From contig JAKSPG010000057.1 of the NCBI GenBank assembly GCA_024405075.1, positions 1-7,760 of the forward strand: a stretch of DNA of 7,760 nucleotides. Reading direction: 5' to 3'. A program made the translations under genes and the position numbers. Positions 1 through 4,295 of the stretch are shown piece after piece. The notes under the pieces were generated by a model that saw only the letters and a list, made by a program, of their open reading frames with translations, was not told where the DNA came from and did no database searches. The DNA is from Elusimicrobiaceae bacterium. Lineage in GTDB: Bacteria; Elusimicrobiota; Elusimicrobia; Elusimicrobiales; Elusimicrobiaceae. Numbering within the stretch: the first letter of the stretch is position 1; every line of letters starts with the position of its first letter.

Positions 1-416
1 GAGAACACACCGGGCTTAACTTGTGCATATTCATCCAGTCTTACACCGTCGGCATACGTACCGCGCAACGCATCGGTGTTATCTGCACCGCCCACCCAAA
101 TTCGTGCTCCGCCGGGCAGCGTAACGCACAGCTCCGTTTCATTTACACACACACCGGGCAGCGGCGCGCTGTAACGTTTGAGATAATCCCACGCAATAAG
201 CTTGGCTTGTTTTAGAAACGGAGCAATGTAAAAATACCGGGCGTGCGAACGCGTGTTTTGCAACGCTTTTTTAAGCAGATGATTCACGGCACAAACTGTT
301 TTGCCCAACTGACGGTGCGTAACCAATACGCAGAAACGATGCGTCTCCAAGGCGGTATGAATTTGCGCCTGCACAGGCCGCGGCCGATACGGAATAACAA
401 TGCGAGAGGGTTTCAT
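1..416 (-). CDS. terL: Phage terminase large subunit, N-terminal part (cut by window edge)
   Basis: This is the ATPase motor subunit that pumps phage DNA into the prohead. The reading frame starts at ATG 416-414 and stays open to base 1 (138 codons), so the rest of the ATPase and the nuclease domain lie outside the window. Visible motifs are a Walker A-like HRQLGKT at residues 34-40, a Y-I-A-P block followed by QAK and a conserved Trp (63-76), a GGADNTDALRG stretch (109-119), and a Walker B segment VRLDEYA (125-131) with the catalytic Asp-Glu pair at 128-129. This order and spacing are typical of terminase ATPase domains. The start codon overlaps the stop of the upstream small-subunit gene (ATGA), which suggests translational coupling and supports the start choice. 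No frameshift is seen in the visible part. A prophage, a gene transfer agent or a domesticated remnant would all look like this here. Confidence 0.9.
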   Translation of the reverse strand, partial: MKPSRIVIPYRPRPVQAQIHTALETHRFCVLVTHRQLGKTVCAVNHLLKKALQNTRSHARYFYIAPFLKQAKLIAWDYLKRYSAPLPGVCVNETELCVTLPGGARIWVGGADNTDALRGTYADGVRLDEYAQVKPGVF

Positions 417-850
417 TTATCTTCCCAGGACACGGTAATGGGTACCGCAATATCGTCTTTGCCGTCTTTCCATCCCAGTAGATTTTTGGCGGTAAACACG
501 GCAAATGACGCGGAATAATTACCGCGCAAACTGTTTTGAATGAGGATATTGCTTTGTAAATCCCGCGCTTTTTTAGCGGCCTCACGAAAGGCCGGATGCT
601 TGCTTTCCCATATCTTCAGGACTTCGCACGTGGTACCCAGTTGTTTGGCAAATGCGGCGAACGTGGGCAATTCTGCCGCCGTTTCTACAAGTGACACCGA
701 ACCATCCCTTTTAGTGACTTCCGTTACATGAAAAGCAGGAACATCAAAAAACGCCAGCAATTTATCACAAAATTCTGGCCGGTAACGTAAAAGAGTATCT
801 TTTTTTATTGTTTTTTCCGACGATGATAATACGGTTTTTTTACCAGGCAT
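413..850 (-). CDS. terS: Phage terminase small subunit
   Basis: A 145-residue protein that would recognise phage DNA and load the large subunit for packaging. It resembles terminase small subunits in having an N-terminal 'Y-R-P-E-F-C-D-K-L-L-A-F-F' segment (about 23-35), a helix-turn-helix-like region starting LPTFAAFAKQLG (about 62-73) and followed by a 'W-E-S-K-H-P-A-F-R-E-A' helix, and a C-terminal oligomerisation-type segment with NSLRGNYSASFAVFTAKN (about 106-123). Its stop codon overlaps the large-subunit start by 4 bases, so the two form a packaging operon. The ribosome binding site is weak (GTGAG shortly before ATG 850-848). Upstream are two candidate leftward promoters, a consensus one at 962-991 and a weaker one at 908-936, with a terminator-like hairpin (929-954) between the consensus start site and the gene. 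The assignment rests on sequence feel plus the adjacent large subunit, which is strong context. Confidence 0.87.
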   Translation of the reverse strand: MPGKKTVLSSSEKTIKKDTLLRYRPEFCDKLLAFFDVPAFHVTEVTKRDGSVSLVETAAELPTFAAFAKQLGTTCEVLKIWESKHPAFREAAKKARDLQSNILIQNSLRGNYSASFAVFTAKNLLGWKDGKDDIAVPITVSWEDK

Positions 851-907
851 AACATCTCACTGCGCTTATTTTATCAAAAGCGAAATTCTTCGGAAAAAAA
901 AAAAGAA

Positions 908-936
908 AGTATAAGGAAGATAAAAAAATTACAAAA
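908..936 (-). promoter_or_regulatory. Possible proximal promoter for terS
   Basis: TATACT (913-908) with a poor -35 (TTTTGT, 936-931) at 17-base spacing reads toward terS. The -35 falls inside the 929-954 hairpin. If that hairpin terminates transcription, this would be the promoter that still serves the terminase genes. Confidence 0.35.
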
Positions 937-954
937 CGTCTCTGCGTTCTGTAA
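922..954 (-). terminator. Terminator-like hairpin or attenuator between regulator ORF and terS
   Basis: On the minus strand TTACAGAACG (954-945), loop CAGAGA and CGTTTTGTAA (938-929) form a 10-bp stem with one G·U pair. Seven T residues (928-922) follow directly, the classic intrinsic terminator layout. It lies just after the stop of the 963-1277 ORF. It also begins at the predicted +1 of the consensus promoter at 962-991, so it could be an attenuator or an operator rather than a simple gene end. Confidence 0.65.
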
Positions 955-961
955 TAGTATT

Positions 962-991
962 ATTATAGCATAAATCTAACAGATTTGTCAA
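962..991 (-). promoter_or_regulatory. Consensus sigma70-type promoter reading toward terS
   Basis: On the minus strand a perfect TTGACA (991-986) is separated by 18 bases from a perfect TATAAT (967-962). The predicted start is about 954-956, exactly where the 26-bp inverted repeat begins. The promoter lies within the last codons of the small regulator ORF; that ORF's TAA stop is part of the -10 box. It is the best promoter match in the window. Confidence 0.75.
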
Positions 992-1277
992 TTTTTTTGA
1001 TTTTTTTCAGACGAGTCGGCAAGAGCCATCCGTTTTTTATTCCGCCAGATAAATTAGTTCTTTGTGTAATGCATAAGTCCGTTTGCGTCAAATCACCACG
1101 CAAAAACTCAACATTTTCCCCCTTAAAAAAATGATTATATATTAAAATACTTACTTGCAAATACGGGTCCAAACAAGTGCATCCAAAACGTCCAGCGCCG
1201 CTGTAAATTTTTACTTGCAATTGGGCTGCGCGGTAAAAAATAAAGTTTTCTAAAGCCAATTTCTTCGACGAGAACAT
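963..1277 (-). CDS. Small hypothetical phage protein, possible winged-helix regulator
   Basis: A 104-residue ORF that I do not recognise with confidence. Support for it: a plausible ribosome binding site (AAGGGA, 9 bases before ATG 1277-1275), codon choice like its neighbours, and a terminator-like hairpin 9 bases after the stop. From about residue 40 the order 'LQVSILIYNHF', 'DLTQTDLCITQR', 'GGIKNGWLL', basic stretch and 'DKSVRFML' resembles the helix, recognition-helix and wing pattern of MarR-type winged helices, but the protein stops where MarR proteins continue with their last helices. That reading is inference. Phage late-gene activators often sit just upstream of the small terminase gene, so a regulatory role fits the position. 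Against it, the 3' end doubles as a consensus promoter and the C-terminus is very Lys-rich and AT-driven. It may be a truncated gene or a chance ORF. Confidence 0.45.
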   Translation of the reverse strand: MFSSKKLALENFIFYRAAQLQVKIYSGAGRFGCTCLDPYLQVSILIYNHFFKGENVEFLRGDLTQTDLCITQRTNLSGGIKNGWLLPTRLKKIKKIDKSVRFML

Positions 1278-1345
1278 ACGTTTATTCCCTTGTCACCAAA
1301 CAAGTCCACAAGTACGACTGTGGTGGATACAAAAAAACAATGGGC

Positions 1346-1413
1346 GCAAAGTTAACCCGTGCTCCAAATGCCACTTTTCAATAAGGCCGGTCTGCGCGGC
1401 GTGTTAACTTTGC
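1346..1413. repeat. 11-bp perfect inverted repeat bounding a 46-base spacer
   Basis: GCAAAGTTAAC (1346-1356) is exactly complementary to GTTAACTTTGC (1403-1413). The T-run on the minus strand begins 8 bases beyond the stem, so it is a poor terminator. It could be a long hairpin in the leftward leader or a paired protein site. Confidence 0.55.
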
Positions 1414-1434
1414 TAACCCAATCAGCTATTTTTT

Positions 1435-1443
1435 TGGTACAAT
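1435..1443 (+). promoter_or_regulatory. Possible extended -10 promoter for a rightward small RNA
   Basis: TGGTACAAT is an extended -10 match (TGn plus TACAAT at 1438-1443). No good -35 lies at the right distance; TTGCTA is 22 bases upstream. If active, it would start RNA at about 1450, immediately before the structured domain at 1459-1559. Confidence 0.3.
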
Positions 1444-1449
1444 AAAACT

Positions 1450-1615
1450 ACATAGTTCCTGGCAGAATTATGCAGTTTTTGCGCATAACGGAGTACGCCC
1501 GCCGCAAGAGCGGCGGCAGCCGTAAAGCACGGCTCCTTCCGTTTGAGATCTCCTGACAGATTAGGATATTTCAACTGCGCCGGTAAGATGAAAAACAAGC
1601 TGAATTGTTTTTCAT
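1450..1615 (+). ncRNA. Candidate small structured RNA or leader element (strand uncertain)
   Basis: A nested set of helices covers 1459-1559. The closing stem is CTGGCAG/CTGACAG (1459-1465 with 1553-1559, one G/A mismatch). Next come a hairpin TTATGC/GCATAA (1468-1473, 1483-1488), a 7-bp stem (1487-1493 with 1537-1543) that competes for two bases with that hairpin, and inside it two perfect hairpins: CCGCCGC-AAGA-GCGGCGG (1499-1516) and AGCCGT-AAAGC-ACGGCT (1518-1534). Together they form a three-way junction. A final perfect 11-bp hairpin ends at 1615. The G·U pair in the junction stem (1493/1537) favours the plus strand, but the stronger promoter nearby (1622-1651) transcribes the minus strand, in which case this is the leader of the leftward transcript. 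I know no family that matches. Confidence 0.4.
1588..1615. repeat. Perfect 11-bp inverted repeat at the leftward start site
   Basis: ATGAAAAACAA and TTGTTTTTCAT flank a 6-base loop. On the minus strand the repeat begins 7 bases after the -10 box, at the expected +1. It may be an operator or a 5'-end hairpin. The minus-strand copy also opens a leaderless 14-codon ORF (MKNNSACFSSYRRS, 1615-1571). Confidence 0.5.
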
Positions 1616-1641
1616 ATTGTTAGTATAGTAAGTATTGTTAG
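1615..1641. promoter_or_regulatory. Putative operator: TATTGTTAG direct repeat
   Basis: TATTGTTAG occurs at 1615-1623 and 1633-1641, 18 bases apart. The copies flank the -10 box and lie within the spacer of the leftward promoter, and are close to the promoter of the adjacent repressor gene. This is where a phage repressor would be expected to bind; the direct rather than palindromic arrangement is unusual for an S24-type repressor. Confidence 0.4.
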
Positions 1642-1651
1642 CGTTTGTCAA
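1622..1651 (-). promoter_or_regulatory. Strong leftward promoter divergent from the repressor gene
   Basis: Minus-strand TTGACA (1651-1646), 18-base spacer, TATACT (1627-1622). The start would be near 1615. This is the probable early leftward promoter of the phage block and overlaps the repeated TATTGTTAG sites, so repression by the 1692-2363 product is plausible. Confidence 0.65.
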
Positions 1652-1654
1652 GCC

Positions 1655-1684
1655 TTTTTTAAAAGTCTGTATTTTGGCTATATT
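1655..1684 (+). promoter_or_regulatory. Possible repressor promoter giving a leaderless mRNA
   Basis: TATATT (1679-1684) with a weak T-rich -35 (1655-1660) would start RNA at about 1691-1692, right at the repressor ATG, which has no visible ribosome binding site. An alternative is TTGTCA (1645-1650), 17 bases, TGTATT (1668-1673), whose -35 is back-to-back with that of the leftward promoter. Leaderless repressor mRNA is known for lambda cI from its maintenance promoter. Confidence 0.35.
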
Positions 1685-1691
1685 ACCGACG

Positions 1692-2363
1692 ATGAATAAA
1701 TTTGAAAAGCAACTGGAAAAATGGAATAACGGCACATTACGCGGTGCACAAGCAAAGTTAGCAAAGTGCTTGCAGGTGTCTACTGCGATTGTGGCATTAT
1801 GGGCTAACGGCAAGCGTCGCCCCTCCAAAGGATACATCGCCAAAATGGCACAGCTTTTTAAATTAGACCTCTACGATGTAACAGCCCTGTTTTCCCCCGT
1901 TACACAGTATTCATCTTCCCTGAATGGAACGAAAGTTTCTTCCCTGCGCGATGCACCCAGTGCAGGAATGTACATTCCGTCCCTTACGCCGGCACCCGGT
2001 ACGGTGGCCCTACCTGTGTTTGTGCACCTCCACCCCCACGCCTTGGGCAATTCTGCCCATAAAGCCAAAGCGTGGTGGGTTATCCCTTCAGTAGCCGCCC
2101 AAGGTGCCCAATTTTTATTTCCCTTCCCCGAGAAAACAGATCCTAACAAATTGCTTTTTATCAAGCCATCTGGCACCTGGATGCAAAAACAGCTGATGTT
2201 GGCACGTGGCAAACGGGCTTTTCAATTGGTATATGTTACTTTGCAACAAGGGAAAATTGCCCTGTACTCTCCGCAAGGAAAATCCGTTCCGATAGAGGAA
2301 ATGCGTCCCATCGGGATCGTGGTAAAGCAATTAACCACCCCGATTTTCCCTCTTGATTTTTAA
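1692..2363 (+). CDS. XRE/S24-type phage repressor with degenerate peptidase domain
   Basis: A 223-residue regulator of the lambda CI/LexA layout. Residues about 18-60 form an XRE helix-turn-helix (AKLAKCLQVS, then W-A-N-G-K-R-R-P-S and a final helix ending in QLFKLDL). A linker holds an Ala-Gly pair (91-92), the type of bond cut in self-cleaving repressors. The C-terminal part ends with GKIALYSPQG and RPIGIVVKQL, matching the terminal strands of S24 domains. Where active enzymes carry G-D-S-M, this protein reads G-T-W-M (161-164), and no Val-Lys-Arg-like catalytic lysine is seen at the usual later position, so self-cleavage looks lost. ATG 1692 was chosen because it directly precedes the domain start; an in-frame TTG at 1635 would overlap the promoter region. 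Probably represses the divergent leftward promoter; DNA target and inducer are unknown. Confidence 0.8.
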   Translation: MNKFEKQLEKWNNGTLRGAQAKLAKCLQVSTAIVALWANGKRRPSKGYIAKMAQLFKLDLYDVTALFSPVTQYSSSLNGTKVSSLRDAPSAGMYIPSLTPAPGTVALPVFVHLHPHALGNSAHKAKAWWVIPSVAAQGAQFLFPFPEKTDPNKLLFIKPSGTWMQKQLMLARGKRAFQLVYVTLQQGKIALYSPQGKSVPIEEMRPIGIVVKQLTTPIFPLDF

Positions 2364-2380
2364 TAAAAAACCCGTATACT
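2353..2380 (+). promoter_or_regulatory. Promoter of the 390-nt structured RNA
   Basis: TTGATT (2353-2358), 16-base spacer, TATACT (2375-2380), giving a start near 2385-2388. The -35 lies in the last codons of the repressor gene, so the RNA is a separate unit and not just a 3' tail. Confidence 0.65.
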
Positions 2381-2386
2381 ATTAGT

Positions 2387-2774
2387 ACCTGAAAGACAGA
2401 AACAGAAAACTTTCCCTTTGAGGCCTGGTGTTTTTTTATACCAGAAACCAGACGAAGGGAACACTGCTCCGGAGTTACGAACGGAGCAGGCGCGAAGAGC
2501 GTAGCTTCATTTGCGTTCGGAGCAGAAAATAGGAAGTCTTTGGTTGCCGTGCGATGCAGCAGGACAACGCGGATGCGGTTTCCGGTTCACACGCCTTAAG
2601 CCGTTATTTGAGAATAGCGGAGGCCTTGAGGATCTGGGCGGGAGCAACGCGTTTCAGGCGGCATACAGCACAACAAAACTCCTAACTGTACGTCTGACAG
2701 GTTGAGAGAGAACGACATGTATACGTTGGCTAACTGAGTCCTCTGTGTTTAATTACGCGGAGGGCTCTTTTTTT
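2387..2774 (+). ncRNA. Candidate structured non-coding RNA, about 390 nt, unknown family
   Basis: A promoter and an intrinsic terminator bracket a region rich in nested helices and without a convincing ORF. Seen pairings: TTCCCTTTG/CGAAGGGAA (2412-2420 with 2453-2461) enclosing CTGGTGT/ATACCAG (2425-2431 with 2438-2444); CTGCTCCG/CGGAGCAG (2464-2471 with 2482-2489); CCTTAAG/CTTGAGG (2594-2600 with 2625-2631) enclosing the 8-bp stem CCGTTATT-TGAG-AATAGCGG (2601-2620); and the terminator. Several stems contain G·U pairs, including ones that hold on this strand only, which supports plus-strand transcription. A long-range pair ACCTG (2387-2391) with CAGGT (near 2697) could close the molecule. I looked for hallmarks of tmRNA, RNase P RNA, 6S, SRP RNA, T-box and tRNA and found none. 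It may belong to the phage block (it abuts the repressor) or to the host; function unknown. Confidence 0.6.
2736..2774 (+). terminator. Intrinsic terminator of the structured RNA
   Basis: GAGTCCTCTGTG (2736-2747) pairs along all 12 positions with CGCGGAGGGCTC (2756-2767), including three G·U pairs that exist only on the plus strand. The loop is 8 bases and seven T follow (2768-2774). Confidence 0.9.
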
Positions 2775-2791
2775 GATATTTTTTGGCATGT

Positions 2792-2821
2792 AAAAGCCCC
2801 CGGGGGAAACCCGGGGGCTTT
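2792..2821 (-). terminator. Terminator after the secreted ankyrin-like gene
   Basis: A perfect 12-bp stem, AAAGCCCCCGGG (2793-2804) with CCCGGGGGCTTT (2810-2821), and a 5-base loop. It starts 12 bases after the leftward gene's stop. The T-run on the minus strand is short (TTTT), and a short one exists on the plus strand too, so it may act in both directions and insulate the gene from the RNA unit. Confidence 0.8.
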
Positions 2822-2833
2822 GAATATATAATT

Positions 2834-4117
2834 TTATTTTACCTCTAGATACCCGCTTACATCTACTTTTTTGTTGTAAAAACCAACCTCCCAATCATCC
2901 ACATACACTTTCGAGTACGTTCCATCATCTTCTCTCACTAACAAGTGATCAGGCTCTTCTGGATTCCATAAGACCATTCCCTCCGAGTCATGCTCATTCT
3001 TCCAGTGAACAGCTTTCTTATAGTATGGTTGTGCAATAGCCGCTCGTTTTTCTGCCTCTTTTCTAGCAGCTTCTGCCTTTTTTCTAGCAGCTTCTGCTTC
3101 TTTCTTCGCAAGTAAAGATTGTTTGGCAGATAAATCTTGCTGCACGGAACTGTATCCCAACGTATCACTCGGCGACGTAATACCTTGTTCCAGTTTTTCA
3201 GCTAACAAATCTTTAATCTCTTTTTGCGCTTGTTTGGCTTGGGCGGATGTGTTAATTTTACCCAATACACGCCGCATCATCAGTTCCGTAGCCAGCGAAT
3301 CCGGGTTTTCCCGCGCCGCTTGGAGTAATTGGTCGTACGTTTCTTGGCTGATATACGCCGGTTTGGTACCCAACACTTCCGGTTTGTTAGTCAAAATATA
3401 ATCGTATACTTCGCGTTTGCCGGTGGCTTTGGCATCCGCTAATGCCGCCGTCGTAAACAAGTTGGCAGAACGGAACCCTTGAGCCCACAAGTAATCAAAC
3501 ATTTCGTCCGTAGCAAAATCAAGCGGGTTAGCAAAATACGCTTTGACAACTTTCTTCTCCCCGTAAGACACCTGATGATATTCTTCATCGTGGGAAGACG
3601 AGTAAGAAGAAGAATCTCCTTCCTGGTAAGAACTTCTCTCTCTAAACCAGCTTCTTACCAGACCACGGCCACCTTGCCTTGAAGAAGAACCGCTCCCGCC
3701 CGTATAAGAACTGCTTGATTGGGTATCGTGAATAATGCGGTCCGCCTTGGAAACAATCACCGTTTTGGTGGAGAACGTCTGCACGCGGCACAAATCAGCC
3801 GGGCCGATTCCATGGTCTACAAACGCTTTTACCACTTCCAGGTTTCCCAAATCCACCGCCACGCAAAATACGCCTACCGTCGCATTTTTAGATGAGTTTT
3901 GATAAACATCAATCTCGGTTTGTATTTTCCACGGCGCCACGTCAAAGTATTGATTGAGCAAATCCGCACGACCGTTACGCACTAACCCCAACACATACCG
4001 GGCTTCTTCAGAGGGGCCGCTCTGTCCGGAATTATTCATTCCGGAAGTGTTCAATTGCTGCGCGCCGCAAACCGCGGCCGACAACAAAACTGCACACATC
4101 ATTATAAACCGTTTCAT
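2834..4117 (-). CDS. Secreted ankyrin-like protein with coiled coil
   Basis: A 427-residue exported protein of unknown function. The N-terminus is a signal peptide (basic MKR, hydrophobic 4-16, likely cut after C-G-A at about 19). Residues about 38-105 carry ankyrin-like helix pairs ('ARYVLGLVRNGRADLLNQYF', then 'GVFCVAVDLGNLEVVKAFVDHGI'), and a second such stretch lies at about 197-245. Between them is a Ser/Gly/Arg-rich segment (132-178). Residues about 327-362 form a Lys/Glu/Ala coiled coil built on a 7-residue repeat. The C-terminal 50 residues are Trp/Tyr-rich and may be a small domain of their own. A strong ribosome binding site (AAGGAGGT, 6 bases before ATG 4117-4115) fixes the start. 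It has its own promoter and terminator, so it is monocistronic. Ankyrin proteins bind other proteins; a periplasmic or secreted binding role is inference. Confidence 0.8.
   Translation of the reverse strand: MKRFIMMCAVLLSAAVCGAQQLNTSGMNNSGQSGPSEEARYVLGLVRNGRADLLNQYFDVAPWKIQTEIDVYQNSSKNATVGVFCVAVDLGNLEVVKAFVDHGIGPADLCRVQTFSTKTVIVSKADRIIHDTQSSSSYTGGSGSSSRQGGRGLVRSWFRERSSYQEGDSSSYSSSHDEEYHQVSYGEKKVVKAYFANPLDFATDEMFDYLWAQGFRSANLFTTAALADAKATGKREVYDYILTNKPEVLGTKPAYISQETYDQLLQAARENPDSLATELMMRRVLGKINTSAQAKQAQKEIKDLLAEKLEQGITSPSDTLGYSSVQQDLSAKQSLLAKKEAEAARKKAEAARKEAEKRAAIAQPYYKKAVHWKNEHDSEGMVLWNPEEPDHLLVREDDGTYSKVYVDDWEVGFYNKKVDVSGYLEVK
3051..3106 (-). repeat. 21-bp tandem repeat coding for coiled-coil heptads
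   Basis: Two full units (3051-3071, 3072-3092) differing at one base, and a partial third (3093-3106). On the coding strand each unit gives seven residues of the KAEAARK type. One unit equals one coiled-coil heptad, so copy number changes would lengthen the coil in phase without breaking the frame. Confidence 0.75.
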
Positions 4118-4145
4118 AATAATACCTCCTTTATACGGTTAAGTA

Positions 4146-4175
4146 ATTATAGTATGAAGAAACATCCAAGAAAAA
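4146..4175 (-). promoter_or_regulatory. Promoter of the ankyrin-like gene
   Basis: A perfect TATAAT (4151-4146) 29 bases upstream of the gene's ATG. The -35 region is only T-rich (about 4169-4175), so strength may depend on another factor. Confidence 0.55.
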
Positions 4176-4179
4176 ACCA

Positions 4180-4210
4180 GGGTCTTTGGACCTAGGAAAC
4201 AACTAGGTCT
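4180..4210. repeat. Intergenic inverted repeats around GGACCTAG
   Basis: GACCTAG (4189-4195) and CTAGGTC (4203-4209) form a perfect 7-bp stem, extendable by a G·T pair. It overlaps GGTC-TTTG-GACC (4181-4192), so two hairpins compete. It lies upstream of the ankyrin-like gene's promoter. A related motif occurs at 6711-6725. Confidence 0.4.
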
Positions 4211-4244
4211 TCTGGGTACTTCTTTGGGTAACTTTTGTACATAT

Positions 4245-4275
4245 AAAAGCGGCCCCGGTATACACCGAAAGCCGC
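4245..4275 (-). terminator. Terminator of the ABC exporter gene
   Basis: On the minus strand, an 11-bp stem with one bulged T and a GTAT loop (4275-4249) is followed by TTTTATA. It begins 21 bases after the exporter's stop codon. Confidence 0.75.
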
Positions 4276-4295
4276 CTATTCAAAATACTTTTATG

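Larger units (their letters stand above)
1278..1691. other. Gene-poor regulatory region between leftward phage genes and repressor
   Basis: About 410 bases with no convincing long ORF. It holds a 67-base span bounded by an 11-bp inverted repeat (1346-1413), a compact multi-helix domain (1459-1559), a perfect 11-bp inverted repeat (1588-1615), a TATTGTTAG direct repeat (1615-1641) and divergent promoters around 1622-1684. The layout resembles the operator region of a temperate phage with an unusually long leader for the leftward transcript. Confidence 0.6.

Noticed and set aside
271..585. ORF on the minus strand overlapping both terminase genes
   Set aside because: Shadow frame of the terminase operon, which has recognisable motifs in its own frames.
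1346..1413. Insertion-sequence ends or phage attachment site
   Set aside because: No transposase or integrase in the window, no target-site duplication, and the 46-base interior is too short for an element.
1635..1691. TTG start extending the repressor by 19 residues
   Set aside because: The extension covers the operator/promoter area and adds residues not expected before an XRE domain.
1571..1843. 90-residue minus-strand ORF across the repressor start and promoter region
   Set aside because: Antisense to the helix-turn-helix coding part and spans the divergent promoters; only its last 14 codons were kept as a possible leader peptide.
2582..2595. tRNA T-arm-like GGTTCACAC
   Set aside because: The flanking bases do not form the 5-bp stem and no acceptor or anticodon arm fits.
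2511..2705. 64-residue ORF within the structured RNA
   Set aside because: No ribosome binding site, overlaps several strong RNA stems, and composition is unlike a protein gene.
2387..2774. tmRNA, RNase P RNA, 6S RNA, SRP RNA or T-box identity for the structured RNA
   Set aside because: No tag-peptide ORF or tRNA-like ends, no GAGGAAAGTC core paired with a 3' ACAGAA block, no SRP GGAAGGA-AGCAGCC loop, no T-box GGTGGNACCGCG; it is also too long for 6S.
4060..4075. Lipoprotein box in the ankyrin-like protein
   Set aside because: The Cys at residue 16-17 is preceded by Val rather than Gly, Ala or Ser, so signal peptidase I cleavage after C-G-A is more likely.
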